Shown here: positions 1 through 15,100 of the stretch, piece by piece
Layout: each line of letters starts with the position of its first letter
Position numbering within the stretch: position 1 is the first letter of the stretch
From: Symsagittifera roscoffensis
Taxonomy: Eukaryota > Xenacoelomorpha > Acoela > Convolutidae
Direction of reading: 5' to 3'
NCBI RefSeq assembly: GCF_963678635.1
Contig: NC_087062.1
Span: 41,678,395-41,742,394 of the forward strand
DNA length: 64,000 bases
Program-made: the position numbers and the translations under genes
Notes under the pieces: generated by a model
The model's database searches: none
What the model was told of the DNA's origin: nothing
The model's input: only the letters and a program-made list of their open reading frames with translations

Positions 1-149
1 AAATTGTAAGATGGAAGCAACGATAACTCCAACCAAGTACAAATCATCTCCCATTTTGAGAACAGTTTTGGAACGAGAGTGCTCGTCTGGAGCTTGATGA
101 AGCTGCTTCCAAGACACAATCACGTTTTGGATGATATTTACAAGCTCAT
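1..149 (-). CDS. HIP1: HIP1 exon 15 (cut by window edge)
   Basis: Reads DELVNIIQNVIVSWKQL and ..MGDDLYLVGVIVASILQF, parallel to DHLLSTVTSISSCIEQLEKS and the following hydrophobic helix of HIP1. Open to base 1, so the exon may continue left. Confidence 0.7.
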
Positions 150-3100
150 CTAAACAGTCGATGTTAACATTTGATTATTACTGCAATTGCTTGATCAATC
201 GACGCAGCTCAAAGCCATGCTTACCAGTTCTTTCAATTTGCATAGTCAAACAAGGATTTTCCACATCCAGAGCTGTAGACAGTGACTCACTCATGTATCC
301 AAAAATACTCTCTAAACAATATTTAGAGTTATCTCGTTTTTAAAATAACTTATCTGGTTTTCAAAATTCTGGTTGCAGAAACTGTTCGAGTGACAGGAAA
401 CTTTTCTGGTTTTCAAAATACTGTTTGCAGAAACTATTCGAGCGATAGGTTAGTGAACATTGAACGCCCCAATTTTACACTTGTTTGATTAAGACAAAAT
501 TATCAAATATATTCGATACCATTTTTCGAAAAAAAAACTTTTAGGGAAATATATTTAGCTCATTCATCTATTTTACCCAAATATTCTAACAGTTGGAGCC
601 ACTCGACTATTTTTCTAAATAATAAACTATATGCATATGATTTTTTTATGCACATTGGAACCTGATACAAGATTTACTACAATAGATTCTGCTCGCCTAT
701 AAACTTCTGGGACGTCTCTATCTGAGCCGTTAGCACATTAATCTTCACAGTCGCATCATCCAGCTGTTTCATCTTCTGGCCCAAAAGTGAGTTCTGCTCC
801 TGAGATCTCTCCTCCATCTCTGCAATCTGCTTGTTCAGCTGTCCCACATCCACTCTTGCCCTCTCCACTTCCTCCTGCTGCGTTTGCTGTCTCAGCTGAC
901 TGTCTGTTAAAGTGAGCTGGTTGCTCTCCGAAGCCATATTCAACTGCTTCTGCAGTTCTCCTTTCTAAAAAACGAAAGTGCAAAAGTGTTTCCAAACAGT
1001 GCAATGCTGATACATTTCATCTCAATTCATCGATTCATCTCTACTGACCGCCCTGAGCACTTTGAGGTGGTCCTCTCTTAGCTTTGTGTATATCTCAGTG
1101 ATCTTGTTGAACTTGTCCGAGCTGGCCTTCAGTTTGTCCGCATACATCTGACTCTGCTGCTGCATCTCCTCACTCAACTGCTCCACTCGAGAGTCAGCAT
1201 CCATCGCAACCCTCTTCAGCTGCTGGTTCTCCTGCCAAAAAAAAACATTGTATGGGAAACATTGCAATCGCAAACTGGTACATACTTTGGCCCTTTTACG
1301 AGATAGCCCAGTATACCCCTGGAAACGAATGCTCCAAAAACGGGGGACGAAAAACGGAGCACAAAGGTCGTTGATTTGAATACCGCTTCGATCACGGTTG
1401 AAGGGTCCCAGAGTCATCCGCCTCCTCACCGTGGGACCGGCTGCGACAAAATGGATGACATATCTCTCACTAACAGAAGACACAGAACGCTCGGCAGGGG
1501 GCTAATAAAATATCTTTCAGTAGAAGGGTGCTGGACAGTATGCAATTTCGGCAAGCAAAACCGAATTTTAAGACCTATACATCCACGTTAAATTTTGACC
1601 CTAAACTTACGTGAATTGATTAAAAATAAAACTGGATATCTTCTCATTTGATCACTTTAATGAGAACGTGACATGATATTACGCAGACTCACTTAAGCAC
1701 GACGCTTAGCAATTAAAGACCTCTGGTGCTTCGAACTTTTGACAAGTATAAAAACCTCTTATAGTGAAAAAAAAGGTCTGCATCTTTGGAGTGTACTCTG
1801 ACAGCACCCAATTATTGGATAGGTAACTTCAAACTTTGTTAAGTTTCATTCAAATTTTTTAAATTCAAACTTTGGAAATCCATAAAATTTTGTGAAGTTT
1901 TTTATATTTAAGTTCAATGAAAAATTTTAAAATGACATGGCAAACAACACATCTAGGACACTAAAACCATTGAGCAGCCGCATTTGGACTCAAAATTTGC
2001 AACTCCTGAGAGTAATCTCAAAGTACCCAACTACAGGCTTGGGAATTTCAAATTTTGAGAAACTTCAAGTTAGATCTTTCTTAAAAAATTTTTGAACTGA
2101 CCATAAAAAAACGTCATTTCTTGCAAACTACAAGAATTTTAGCAGCCAGATTTGAGGGCAAGATTCGCAACCCCTGAAAGTACCCTGGCAGAGCCTTGAT
2201 ATAGAGATGGGAACTTCAATTTTTTGAAGTTTTTTAAATATCAACTTTTAGATTTAAACGTCGAATTTAGACGAAAGATTTATAACTCGAAATGATTGAG
2301 TGTATCCACTCAGACAAAACTACAAGGTTGGGAATTACAAATCCAAGTTTTCTGAAAAATTAAAAAGAAATCATAAAATACGTCATATCTTAAAAACGAC
2401 ATAAATTTGAGCTGTCAAATTTAGAGGCTAGATTCGCAGTCCTTGAGAAAACTTTGACAGCACCCAAATTACAATGTTGGGATTTTGAAAACTTCGAAAT
2501 TTCAAGTTTTGAAAACTTTTGAAAGAGTCACAAAAATCGTCGAATCTCATTAACTAAAATGATATGGGTATTCATAGTTGGAGGCCAAACTGGCAACTCC
2601 TGGGAAAACCTGAAAACATCCCAGAGTCGCTAAATTCAAACATGGTGAAAAAAACACTGAAAAATTGAACCATTGCAATATACGATATAGCTTACATGTA
2701 AAAAACGCTTTCGATAAACATGCAAGAAATGCTTTCGAAAAACTAAAACATGGCGAGATAGTGAAGACCGCATTTCAAAACATAAAAGATAACTGATAAA
2801 TAGTTATTAAATAGATAGATTAGATTGACCCAACTTTGTATTTTTCGCGCGTATTCCTACAACAATTTAGAAGAGTAACTTCACTTTTGAAAAATTGTAA
2901 GTTATTCGGGATGTCGTAAAATAAAACAAGCCGACTCCTTACCACTTCCTCCTTTTTTCAAAACTAACAAGGTTAATAGGTGAGGTCAGGTCAGTCTATT
3001 ATTTGCTATGATAAACAATGATTTTCACTCTATCTAAAATTTGAAAGTTTGGAACTATTTCACATGGACTTCATTGCTTTGTTATTTTCTTTTTAAGTTT

Positions 3101-6100
3101 GTCTGATTCCAATTAATTAGACAGATTTTCCGACATTCCATGTTAGCAGGTTGCAGAATTGAATAAAAAATGGTGTTGAGGTGGTTCATGCAGGTTAAAC
3201 TATTTGAGAAACTATTCGAGTGTTTTCCAAGCTTCGTTTAATTTATGTCCGGTTGTTTCCTGTCGCTGCCTGTGTGCTGCTGTCTAAGTCTTTTGTCGCG
3301 GCTAACCGCATGGTTTGTAATTGAATTAGGTGTGATGCGTGTTTTCCCTGCCTTTTGTCCTGAGGTATTATTGTCCTATGTGACTGCTAGTTTCTGTTTG
3401 ATTTTAGTACGTTGCGTGCTACTTCTTCTTCTTCTTCTAGGCGTTCGGCTCGTTCGAGCCATGCCCTCTCCCCCTGCATCTGTCTGTGTGTTTGGCCATG
3501 TTTGTCGCCGACAGTGTCCTGTTGCATTTGCTACATTCCTTCTTTTTTGCTATGTATTTTCTGGGTTTTTCAGCTTCTTGAGGGTTACAGACTTTGACGT
3601 GATTTTTGTATGGACCTTCTGTCTTCCATGTTTTCTGGCAACGACTGCACGTGAAAGAGTGCGAGGCTTCGGTGTGCATTCTCTTTATGTGAATCTTTAG
3701 TCCCCCTACCGATTTGCAAACCTTTTCACATATGTCACACTGTAAGTTCGTCGGGGGGAGATCGAAATTCCTCTTCTCTAACTTTTCTTCCCCATCATGG
3801 CGATTCCCTTGTTGGTACTCCCATTTCTCCAAGTGGTCCATGCGTATCTTGATTCTTCTTTTCCATTCTTTTCGGTCTAAGGCAAATTTAGGGGCTTCGG
3901 TCCAGTTGATTCCGGCCTCCTTGAGCAACTTCCTCCAGTAGAAAATGGTTTTCCGTTTGTAACCTGGTCGCTTCTGGATTTCCTCGAGGCTGCCCAGCCA
4001 CCCTAACACCGCCATTTTAACCGTCCTTGCGTTGCTCATTCTTAATATGTGGCCTATCCGCTCTAATGTACGTTTCTCGATCTTCCATCTCAATGATCTT
4101 ATGTCGTACATGTTCCGGATGTCCTGCATATTAACCCCCTCAAAATGCATTTGTTTCAGCGGTGGACCCTTTTTATTACTCCAGAGATATCTATACCTTT
4201 TATCTATCCACGACTGAATATTATTGATCTCTTGGTTATACCACGGCCGAGTAGCGCAATCGAATAGGAGCCCACTTTCGACACATGCTTGCACCACTTG
4301 TGCTTGTTTCTTTCTGGGAAGTTTACTTTTCAGAAGTTGCGAGCGGCATTTTGCCCATAGGTATCCAGCTCGCTTTTTTCTATTCATTAGGTCTTTTTTG
4401 GGACCTAGCCAACAACCCAACATGCGTATTTCTTCTGCTTCTTCTGATCCAAATAAAGCCTTTTCTTCTTTGTCTGTGTTGTTCTTTTCCTCAAATTTCT
4501 CCATGACTTCTTTGATAATGTTAACGCCCTCTTCCAGCTCTCTTTGCTCGCCGATGATAGTGGTATCATCTGCGAACAAGGATATGGTTATGTTAACAGT
4601 TTGCGTCTCGCTGTTTGACTTTTCGATCTTGTTTATATCCGGTATATTGCTGCCTGGTATCCATCGCCATTTTATGCCCGTCTGTCCATGTTTCGCGTCT
4701 GATATCTTTTTCCGTTCATTCTCCGCTATGCGCATTACCACTTGGTGATAGATATTGAATAGACATGGCGATGTCGAGCAACCCTCCCTGAGACCCCGTT
4801 CTGGGATCCATTCCTCGCTATCTCCCTCCTTCCCTTTCACTTGGTAACTGGTTGCCTCGTGTAAATCTGCTAGGGATTCTGGGAAGGGTCCTTTCATCCC
4901 GTAGTTTCGCAGGATTTCCCAAAGAGCTGGTTTGTTCACTCTGGGATACGCTTTACGTAGGTCCAAAAGCCTTGCTTCGGGGTCAGTATGTTCAATTTGA
5001 GGCAGGTTCCAGATTGCTCGCCTCTTCTTTAGATCGTCTGCGTCTTCTGTTATTCTGACCAGGATTTGTGTTGCATCCGCAGTCGACCTTCCGGTCCTGA
5101 AGCCGCTTTGATTGTCATCTAGAATATTTAGGCGTTCTGTCCACTTTCTTAGTCTTTTGGACAGAATTCTTGCCAGGATCCTGCTGCCCATGGCCAATAG
5201 GCAGACTCCTCTATAGTTGTTTACATCATTTTTTCCGCCCTTCTTATGTAGGGGTACTATTTGTCCGTTTTTTAGGATTTCGTCCCATGTCGGGGCGCGG
5301 AATAAGAACATCTTTTTAACCATGGCCACTATTGCTGATTTAATATGTGGGCTGGCCAATTTGATGTACTTTATGCGGACATTGTCTTTTCCGGGCGCGG
5401 ACTCCCTTATTTCACTGATGCAGTCCTGTATTTCCTTATCCGATGGGGTCTCATTTAGCAGGTTATTTTCTTCGATATACTTCTTTTCCGCTCTGTGATC
5501 CCCCATACGTGCAACAGTATCCATTAGAAGCTGAGGGCTGATTTCATATCGGTTTTTCGATACTCCTTCGAAGTGGGCTTTGAATTCATCAGTTGTGAGT
5601 GTTGTGCCAGTATCCGGTTTCCTATCTCTGCCGCCTAATTGGCGTAGTGTTCGGTACATGGTGCCCATATCTCCTTTGATGTTGGCCTGTTGGCATTCGT
5701 CTAGGATTTTATCCCACCATTCACGTTCTAATTCTTTCAGCTTCCCCTTCATTTTAGCCCTTGCTTTCCTAAGGTTGTCCCTATTACGCAGTATATCTTG
5801 GAGTGGACGGTCTTGCTCTAAGGATTCGTTTCTATCCCTCACGGCCGAAGCTATGGAATTATGGAGCTGTGACAGCTCATCTTCGTGGCCGATCGTCCAC
5901 GGATTCGCTATCTGCCTGGTTCTCTTTCCACATACCTTTAATGCAGCTTGCGTTAGCGCTGTCGCTATTTCGCTCCATGAGCTATCCTCGTCCACCTCCT
6001 TTGTCTCGGTCTCCTTTTGGAATTTTAGAGCTGTCTGCTCAGTACTCAATTTCTCCCAGTTTATTGCTGGTTTCCGTGCTACTCTTGTTGGTCTGGACCT

Positions 6101-9100
6101 CTTTGGGATTTTTAGGTGGAGGGATACCGGCTTGTGGTCCGATAGCGTTAGCTCCTCGGTAATTTGTATCCTTTTTGCATGCCTGTGCCTTTCTCCTCGC
6201 CTCATTATAAATCCGTCCAGCTCATACCATCTGCGGTGGCTGTGGTTAAACCAAGTTCCCCTTTTCCTAAGGTTAGAGAAAGAGTTTATCCATTGGAGAT
6301 CGTGCGCTACACACCAATCGAGGAGGTCTCCTCCTGCTTCGGTTGTTGGCGTGGTTAGACCATACCTTCCATTTGTTTCACAGGCTCTCCCTTCCAATGT
6401 GAGCATTATGGTCCCCTCCAATTATTAATACCTTGGTCTTGGGGGTTCGGGCTACTTCATTTTCTAGGCAGTGTCTATATTCTATATTATATCTATATTA
6501 TATATTCATATAATCTTTAGTGTCTTCGTCTCCTGGAGCCTTGTTTCCTACGGTGTTTTGAAATGCGCTGTTGCGTTTGATTACTTGACCCTGATTTTTT
6601 TTATATTCACAATTATTACAATTGATAGTCTTTCGAGGGCTGTTATCGGCTTGTTGAATCTTGTCGAATTCTTTTGTGAAAATTTTGCTGTTATGGTTGT
6701 TTTTAGTGGTTGCGGCTTATCTTTCGTTTTTCTGGTGGGCCAGTAATTACTATTTCGACTATGTTCAGATGCGGTCTTTGAAGTGTTTCATTGCCCGTTG
6801 GTGTTAAAACCTTTCGTTTATGAGTGTCGCTTTCGTTGGCCAAAACTGTGGTCGTTTTTTTCTGCTGGCGAGGGCCAATGCCGACGTTAAATTTTTATCG
6901 GTTTTGTGTTCATTTGAAAATTTTCCGAAGTTATGGGTGACGTAATTGATAAACAGAATGATACGCAGTGATTTTTATTATGGAGTGCTGCGGATTTTTG
7001 ATTTTGCTGTACGATGCTGTGGACTGTCGTACCTGCTGATATTTGTACCGAACGACTCTTAAAAGCGGTGAATCGAAGCGATAAATGTCTCTCTAGGCAG
7101 ATATTGGGTTAAAGTTGTCTTGGCTGTTCCGTTGAATTTGCTGCACATTCTGAAGAATTTTACGATTGCTGCTGTAAGTCTAAAGTCCTCTTGGTTGAAA
7201 TAAAACAGTATTCTGGTGTTCTGGGATTTGTTCTAATAATTCGAGGCTTATTCTGTCGATTGCCGTTCTTAGCATGACTGATCCTATTTCAATTGTAGTA
7301 ACTGGCATGTATTTTTTTCCTTGCAATAGTTTTGATAGATGCTGTTGAGGTCTGTTTCCAACGACAGTTCATTCGTGTTGTTTCCTCAGTGGGTCCATGC
7401 AAGATGGTGGAGTTAAAATCTACTGCTTTCGAAGATTCGTCCATCTGCATTGCTGATGTTATCGACTTTAAAAATCTGTTGATGATTGGAATTCCGTTGC
7501 AACTTGAAAGTGTTCTCTTTTGCTGATGATTTCGAAGCGATTGGCTGCTTCTTCAAGAGTCTAACTTATTCCGCTGCTTCTGCTGTAGATAGTCTGTTGC
7601 TCGTTGGCGCAAATGACATAGTTGCTGTCGCCTAATTTCTTCGTCGTTCATCAAGGTCCTGCCATTGTTCATTCAAAATCTGTCTTTACTGAGCTTTGAT
7701 TGTCGCAGGATGGCTATTTGTATCAATGTTGTCTGTTCATAGTATAATGCATATTGAGTTGTCGCTGAACTCGGGGAAGGCAATGTGGTACAGGTCTAGA
7801 AGCTTTTGAGCTAAAAAGCGGTTGAGCTTGTCGCTTTCTGCTGCGCTGAGGCTGATGCCATCTTTGATCAAAAAGTTTTGCAGACCAAAAGCTCTCAAAC
7901 AATTCCCCATAGGGTGAATTGTGAGATTTTCTGTTGCGGTGGCCATAAAATGCGAGTCGAAGAATCCTCCGGTTAAAATCTGCCTGCTGTGTTTTGTGTC
8001 AGGTAGTTCTAAAAAGTGTGCGGTTTTCTGATATTTAGCTATTTGTACCTCCAGTGTCGAGAAAAACGTACACGCCGATGAAGCTGTGATTACGCTGGAG
8101 CGTGATTTAGGCGATTTGATTGATTGGGCCGCTGAATGGTTCCGACATGCGGGCGCTGATTTCGTCGATCATTCATCGTGCAATGATGAAGGATGAAATT
8201 GGTTGCATTTGCTGCATGTGTGGTTTGATGGACAATCTTTCGCCTGAGGTTCTTTTTCGTCCATAACGAGTTTCTTCCTTTTCTCGAAAGGCTAACCTTG
8301 GTACGGGCTGTAGTATGATGGGTGGTTGTTCTCTCCGTCGAGGGGTATAGAGGTTGGTTATAGGTATTTCAGTTTCCCGATGTCCGTAGAGAAGGCTGGT
8401 AGATTGATGACCGATATCCGTTGGCGTGTCGAGGTCGCAAGTCTTTGGTGTAATCTCTCGAGTTCTGGTTTTTCTGTTGCGGCCGCGTGGATGCTAAATG
8501 ATCGCATGCTAATGCAAAATAATTCATCCAAATATTGAAAGCAATCAGGTTAGGCTGGTGGATGCTTTTGGTGGTGTTGCAAAGTTTACGTTTATAGTTC
8601 AGTTTAAGTCATCTTTGAACCCAATTGTTCGAAAAGTTTTAACCATATTGCCGGAGATTGTCAAGAATTCCATGAATGAATCCTTGCAAAAAGTTGATGA
8701 CTGCTTGAAACTCTGGAGTCGGCTAACGAAGTCATTGATGATGTCCGGTCGTTCATATCGCCGTCGGAATTCTTGGGGAGTGGTGCTTTACAGTTGGTTG
8801 TTGCAAGCGAAACCACAATTGCTCGGTTGGCTTTCCCTGTTTTCAGTGTCGGGAGATGAGTCACCTTGTCAGCATTTGGGGTTGGCTGGTTGTGAATTGC
8901 TGCTTGAAACAAACCAAATCACGTGTTCCATTTCATTGGGTTTGAATCGAATGGTTCCATCTTGATCTTTGGTGGTTGTATGATCCGGCTGTAGGATACT
9001 TGTTACATCATGTTATCGTTCGATGAACTGAAACTGACAATGGTTCTTGTGTTGAACTCCGAGTGTTTGTTTAAGTGAAGGCTCTTGTTGTTGGCAAGTG

Positions 9101-12100
9101 TCGTTGATGTTGGAGGAATGCGAGTTTCATGATTATGCTCTTATTATGTTGAGAAAAGTGATCCTGCGTGTCTATTTTCCGGTTCACCGATGCCCATGGG
9201 AGGTTGCATTGACGGGTCTGATATAGCTTGGGGAGCACTGCGATATGTCATTGTAATGTGGAATGGTTGACCAAATGTATCAGCGGGGGGCTGCGTTGCT
9301 GCATGAACTGTTGCTGCGGTAGATTGAGGTTCACTGGTCGATGTTATCAGTGGGGGTATTCGCTTCTGCTGTCAAGTGATCCGATGGGTGCTGTTGGTAG
9401 GAAAAATCAGCTGTGTTGGGGCCTTGAAGTAATTTGCCTCCAGTATTCTGCTGTTGTGGAGTTGTATTTTCTCGTAGTATTTGTCTGAAGTCATCCATGA
9501 CTTCGTATTCATCTTGTATTTCCGTGAGACGGTTGATGAGTTCCTCTGCAGTGACGTATTCAGTTGTGTGGTCCACAAGATAGTAGGTAGCGTCTTCTAA
9601 TTTGCTGAGAACTTTCTTCCTTTCCGTCTCTGAGTGAGCTATGTATGCAATTCAAATTGATATCAGTAATGGCTTTTCGTACTCGTCTGAAGAGGCGCTC
9701 TAGTTTGGTGACAAAAAAGCTTCTCTGGGTAGAGTGGTTGTTTTTGGCTTGGCTAGCTCGCGGTCGCTGATCGTCGTTGCAATTGTCGTTTCCAGTGGTA
9801 GCTGTGACCTGCCTTTGGTAGTTCCGCCTGTGCTAGGCAGAGATTCCTAAACTTGAATGGAACGAAGTGACAAGAACAATGACGCGGTACATATATTTCA
9901 AATAAGTATATCGAAATGAACAAGTATATCGAAGTATATCGTTACAAATGTTAGATAGTAGATCTTCCGATTCTTAGACAGGCGGAAAATAATACCAACC
10001 AGACGTAAAGTTAACGTCCCTTTAACAACATTTTTAAAATCCTGAGCAACTGCATAATGAGTGTCCATTTCTTGACACTGAAGACAAAATTGTGTTGATG
10101 ACAGCTGTGTCAAGGAGTAAAGCTGATGTGTGTTTTCTGGAGGTTTAGCTGATTGCCATGAAGAAAATGAACGGTGTAAATAGCTCAATCAGTTCTTTTC
10201 AACAATAGACGGTGATTTTTACTCTTTCTAGAATTTGTATGTTTTGAATTATTTGGCTGCACGTGGATTGCAATGCTCTGTTATATTTCGTTTGTCTGAT
10301 CCCTTGTAATGGGGTGGATTTTCCAATTTCCCCTGCGCTGAACAGCTTGGTTCGAAGTCAATTATTGCAATTGGCACGTTGCAACAATCAGCGTATAAAT
10401 GTAGATCAAAACGCCAGCTCTTTGGAAAGAAACAGAATTATACCTACTCTAGTTATCTCACGAGCAGAGTAAGGTGAAAAAGAGCTCATCTTTTCGACAA
10501 AACCCATAGCTGAGTAAAGCAGTTGAAAAAGAAACACTAGTACTCACGGACTTGAGTTGTATGAACCTCTCCTGTATCTCGCTGATCTCCCTACTCATCT
10601 CCACCTCCTGCTGTCTCTGTCGCTCTCTCAGCTGCTCATTCTCATTCAACAGGTAGTCTATCTCTGCCTGCATCTCCTCATTCCCCCCACCCACACCAAC
10701 GGCAACAGGGGACGTCCTATGCAACAACAGCAATTAATTTGAGTCCTGACAGCGCAGGCATTTTTCTTGCCAGAACCCTCTCAAAATTGTAGTCTAAAAA
10801 ATGCATGAGGCGCAAAGTACTTGACTCAATGGAATATTTCATCCGTTATGGTTTTAAGCGAGCTAGCGAACTCATTTAACGACCACTAAAGCACATAAGA
10901 TTCAAGAACAATCATTTTTCTCCGAAATACTAAACCCCCATCTGTATTTGTCTATCATTGCGAAACTCACGAGAAACTGTTTCATCTAATAACTTATATG
11001 CTGACTAACACTATGCTGACTTATATAAACACAGAGGCGAAGCGAACAAAAATGAGACGGAAATAACATAATCGAAACAAATCATCTCAGAAAAACAGTC
11101 GCAATATACAACAACCAGTATTAGAGAAGCTTTTAGTATAAACGAGTGTCGACAACAAGTGGGTAGATGCCCATTGAGCCGAAAACAAGTAAAAAACTGT
11201 TGCCATAAAAAACTTCGAAAAACAAATTTTACACAGAGGCGAAGCTGGGCTTCGCAAACGCTTGCGCGAACACGACAAAAAGCAATAAGCCTCGAATTAG
11301 AAAAAATTCTTCAACGTCTCAGATTCTTCCGCACTAACCATTCAACCGCGTTTTTTTTTCAATCACATTTTTTTTTTCAATTTCATACGTACTGAAAAAA
11401 CATAGCCAACTGACCGTTGGAAAAATCTTTCAAATTTCAAAGAAAAAAATAGATACCATTTAAGCTCTTTGAATTTCTAGAACAATTTATGATTGGCGCT
11501 TTTTTGATAACATTAACCCAACTAGATAAAACTGGATCAATAGGTAAATAAGAGCTATTTACGTCACTTTCAGCAGATGAATTTCAATTGAACTCAAAAA
11601 ATGCATATATACCTACGAGCATTCATAAATGCATTAATATGTCAGAATGCACATCTGTAGTTCTTAAGAGCATTTTTAGACTTTTCCTGAAAAACAACCC
11701 AAAAAAATCACCAAGACCTATGTAAGAGTCTTCACTATGTTCATTTTCTTAAAAAATAGCGTCAGGCCGGTACTCGAACCCAAAACCTCAGTGTACACAG
11801 GCAACTGGGAATTCTTGAAGTTGCCCAGGATCACTAATAAAGCAATTTCACAATTTGTTTATGTGTTACTTACTGTCTTACCAGTGAGAAAAGTTGTTTA
11901 GTGGAAAAAAGTCTAATTCCCGATTACAAGAAACTTGCTCTAGCAAGTGTAGAAAGAAAAAACAACTCACGTTTGTGACGAAGGACTATACATTTCTATC
12001 TGGGGTGGTAGAGGAGGTACTTCAGGTGGACTTCTCTTGGGAATGACGTCGGGTGCTCTCCCCAAGGCTCCCAGAGTGAGGGAGGAATTTGCTGCTCTGG

Positions 12101-15100
12101 GAAGGAGCGGAGGAGGCGCGGGGTCCTGCACATCAACCAAGGTTCCAGAAGCACTTGTCCCGCCAACCTAAACCAATCGAATCAATATTTTTGAGCATAT
12201 TGACGGGGCATCAAACCTTATAATGTAGTCTAAGTTGGTAAGGAAAATAAATAAGCTAAGGCAATCAAATGGTCATTACGAAAAATTAACGGCAAAAGTC
12301 TTCAGAGCAGACTCTGTTCTAAAAACAATTTAGCGATTCAATCTCGAATTCATCGCAATCTGCAAACTCTTAGAAGCTCAATATATGTCGGATCCAAAAC
12401 TTTTTTGGAGCCTTATCTTTTATGAGATGAATGAACACCAAATTTAAGATTTCATCAGATTTCAACCGTTGCTTTCATGTCATAGTTCAATTCCACTGAT
12501 ATCAACTCTAAATTTACACTGCTGTCGTCTTCGTAGTAATAATCGTAATCTCCTTGTTCTGATGCAGGCTGCTTGATTATTTCCACTGGTGCATAATGTT
12601 GTTTGGAAGCTGTTTTTTGAGCCACACGCGAGAAATCTGGCGCCACCTATAAAGATTAGAGACATTAATTGTTCAAAGTTTTTTTCCATTACTGATTCAC
12701 TTCTATCGTGTTTAAACAAAATATGCACAAATTATAGAAATTTCAGTCATTTTAGACGGAGATTATCATTATAAGGAAAAAATTTATATATCTTAACAGA
12801 CTCATGTCAAGTCAATAAAAAGTCACTTACACTTAGTGAAGGAAGATGCATGAAAGATTTCACGTAAGTCAGTCTGGCAGCTTCTGAGAAAAATTGTTTT
12901 GTCCTGAAAGCGAAAACTCATGATAACTTGAAAAATTTACAATTTTTAAGTACAATTTATTCCAGGATCTAAGCAGACTTACGGCTGGAATAATATCTTG
13001 AATCGATCCACATGTCCAAGCAAGAAGTCGGATGGAAGAGCTAAAGATCCAATTCGACAAATATTTAGATGTTACATAAGGATAGTATGAGCGAATCTCT
13101 GTCATTATCTCAACGTCGAAATAAAGCTCGAATAAGTTCTTTTAAGACTTCGTTGTTTCAGACTAGAGAATTGATCAAGTTAACATTCAGCCCCCAAATT
13201 GACCAAGGAAGAATCCGTGACGCCCACCCCACAATTAATTTGGATTAAGACTGCTCAGCAATTCGTGTGAAGTATTCAATTCTGATTGCCTGAAAATTTA
13301 ATTCCAAAAACGTAGCCAACAAAGTGTCAATCATCTCAAAGAAACCGAACAAAAAACTAAACATTTCTTAAAGAAAAAAAAACATTTGGCCTTTAACTTT
13401 AACAAAACAAACCCAATTTGAGAAAACTTGATCAAAAGGTAATTTGTGTATTTCTCTAGGAAATCATAAATTTAAAATCGACATTTGGAACTAAAGTCAA
13501 TCACATTCTTTATGCCATTTTTTTTTGTTATTGGAGAGCTTGTCTGTTTGAATTTGAATTGAACATAAAAATAAATCAGATTCAAACCACGAAAATTCAA
13601 GCTTGAGTGTGAACAAATTTTAGGATTATGCAATACGGTTTGCTTGTTTACGGGTGTACGTCTTTCTCTAGGGCAAAAGAAACTGATCAAAAGATTTATT
13701 TCATGCGTAAGTTTGACAGTATAACAGATGAATTTCAATATAACTAGCATGTAACGCACCTCCGGTGCTTCCAGTTTTTATTAACTCAAAAAACCAAATA
13801 TATTGGAAATAAGATCTGCATCATTTGAGTGTACTCTGACAGCAACCAATTACAGAAATTAATTGAAACTTTGAAAAACCATAAAACTTTGTGAAGTTAT
13901 ACTTAAGTTAAAATGAGCCAAGAAACTTCAAATCTCGGAAACTCAAATCAATTGAAAAGTCGCATTTGTAAGCAAGATTTGCAACTCCTGAGAGTACTCT
14001 TACAGTACCTAACTACAGCGTTGGGAAACTCAAATTTTGAGAAACTTCAAACTTAAGTTTTCCAAAAAAGATATATTTTTTTTGAAAAAAAAACGTCACA
14101 TCTTGAAAACTACCAAAATTTGAGCAATCGTATTTGAAGGCAAGGATCGAAACCCCCGAAATTACTCTGACAGCCCCCATCTATAGGAAACTTTTTTTGA
14201 AAAAATCACATAAAACGTCATATCTGAAAAACTACAAAAATTCGAGCAGTCATATTCGGAGGCAAGATTAGCAACCCCTAAGCGTACCCTTACAGTTTTC
14301 AACAGCAGGAGGGATGTTCAAGCTTTTGGAATTTTTCAAAATCTAAGTTTTTTTTTGAAAACTTTTGAAAAAATCGTAAAAAACGTCATATCTCGATAAC
14401 TACAAGGATTCGAGAAGTCAGGTTTGGAGACAAGCTTTGCAACTCTAAGAGTAACCTGAGAGTACCCAAGTACAAGATTGAGAATTTCAAGTTTTCGGAA
14501 ATTTTTTTAAATTAAGTTTTTTAGAAACTTTTGAAAAGTTTCGAAAATTGCCTTGTCTCGTAAACAAAAGGCTTTGGTTATTCAGATATGGGGACCAGAA
14601 TCGCAACACCCGGGGAAACCCTGAAAGAATACCAATATTTAGTTACTAATTTCAAACTTGGTGAAACAAACGCTGAATTTAAACTGGAAAATCGAAAAAA
14701 TATATATCTTACCTATTGCAATATACGATATAGCTTGAACGTGCAAAAATTCTTTACTTAAACATGCAAAAATAATACGTTGAAAAAGTTTAAACATGGC
14801 AAGATAGTGAAGCCCGCATTCAAATATATAATAGATGAGATTTGTCAGTCGAATGAACAATATGCATACGATCTTTTAAAATTTTTTCTTCGATCAGTGA
14901 ACAAATTGCATTCAAATAATTTTTTGAATCAATTTTTTGCAGAAAGTGAATTTGCTTATAATACCCGTAGATTATTATTTCAAGCTTTCAAAAAAAACCA
15001 GCGCACTTAAGAAAATCAAATATGCATTGCTGCAGAACCGTGGAGCAAAACTTCTCTCATCGTTCTATACGAAAATCATTTAACACCAGACAATTTTTGA

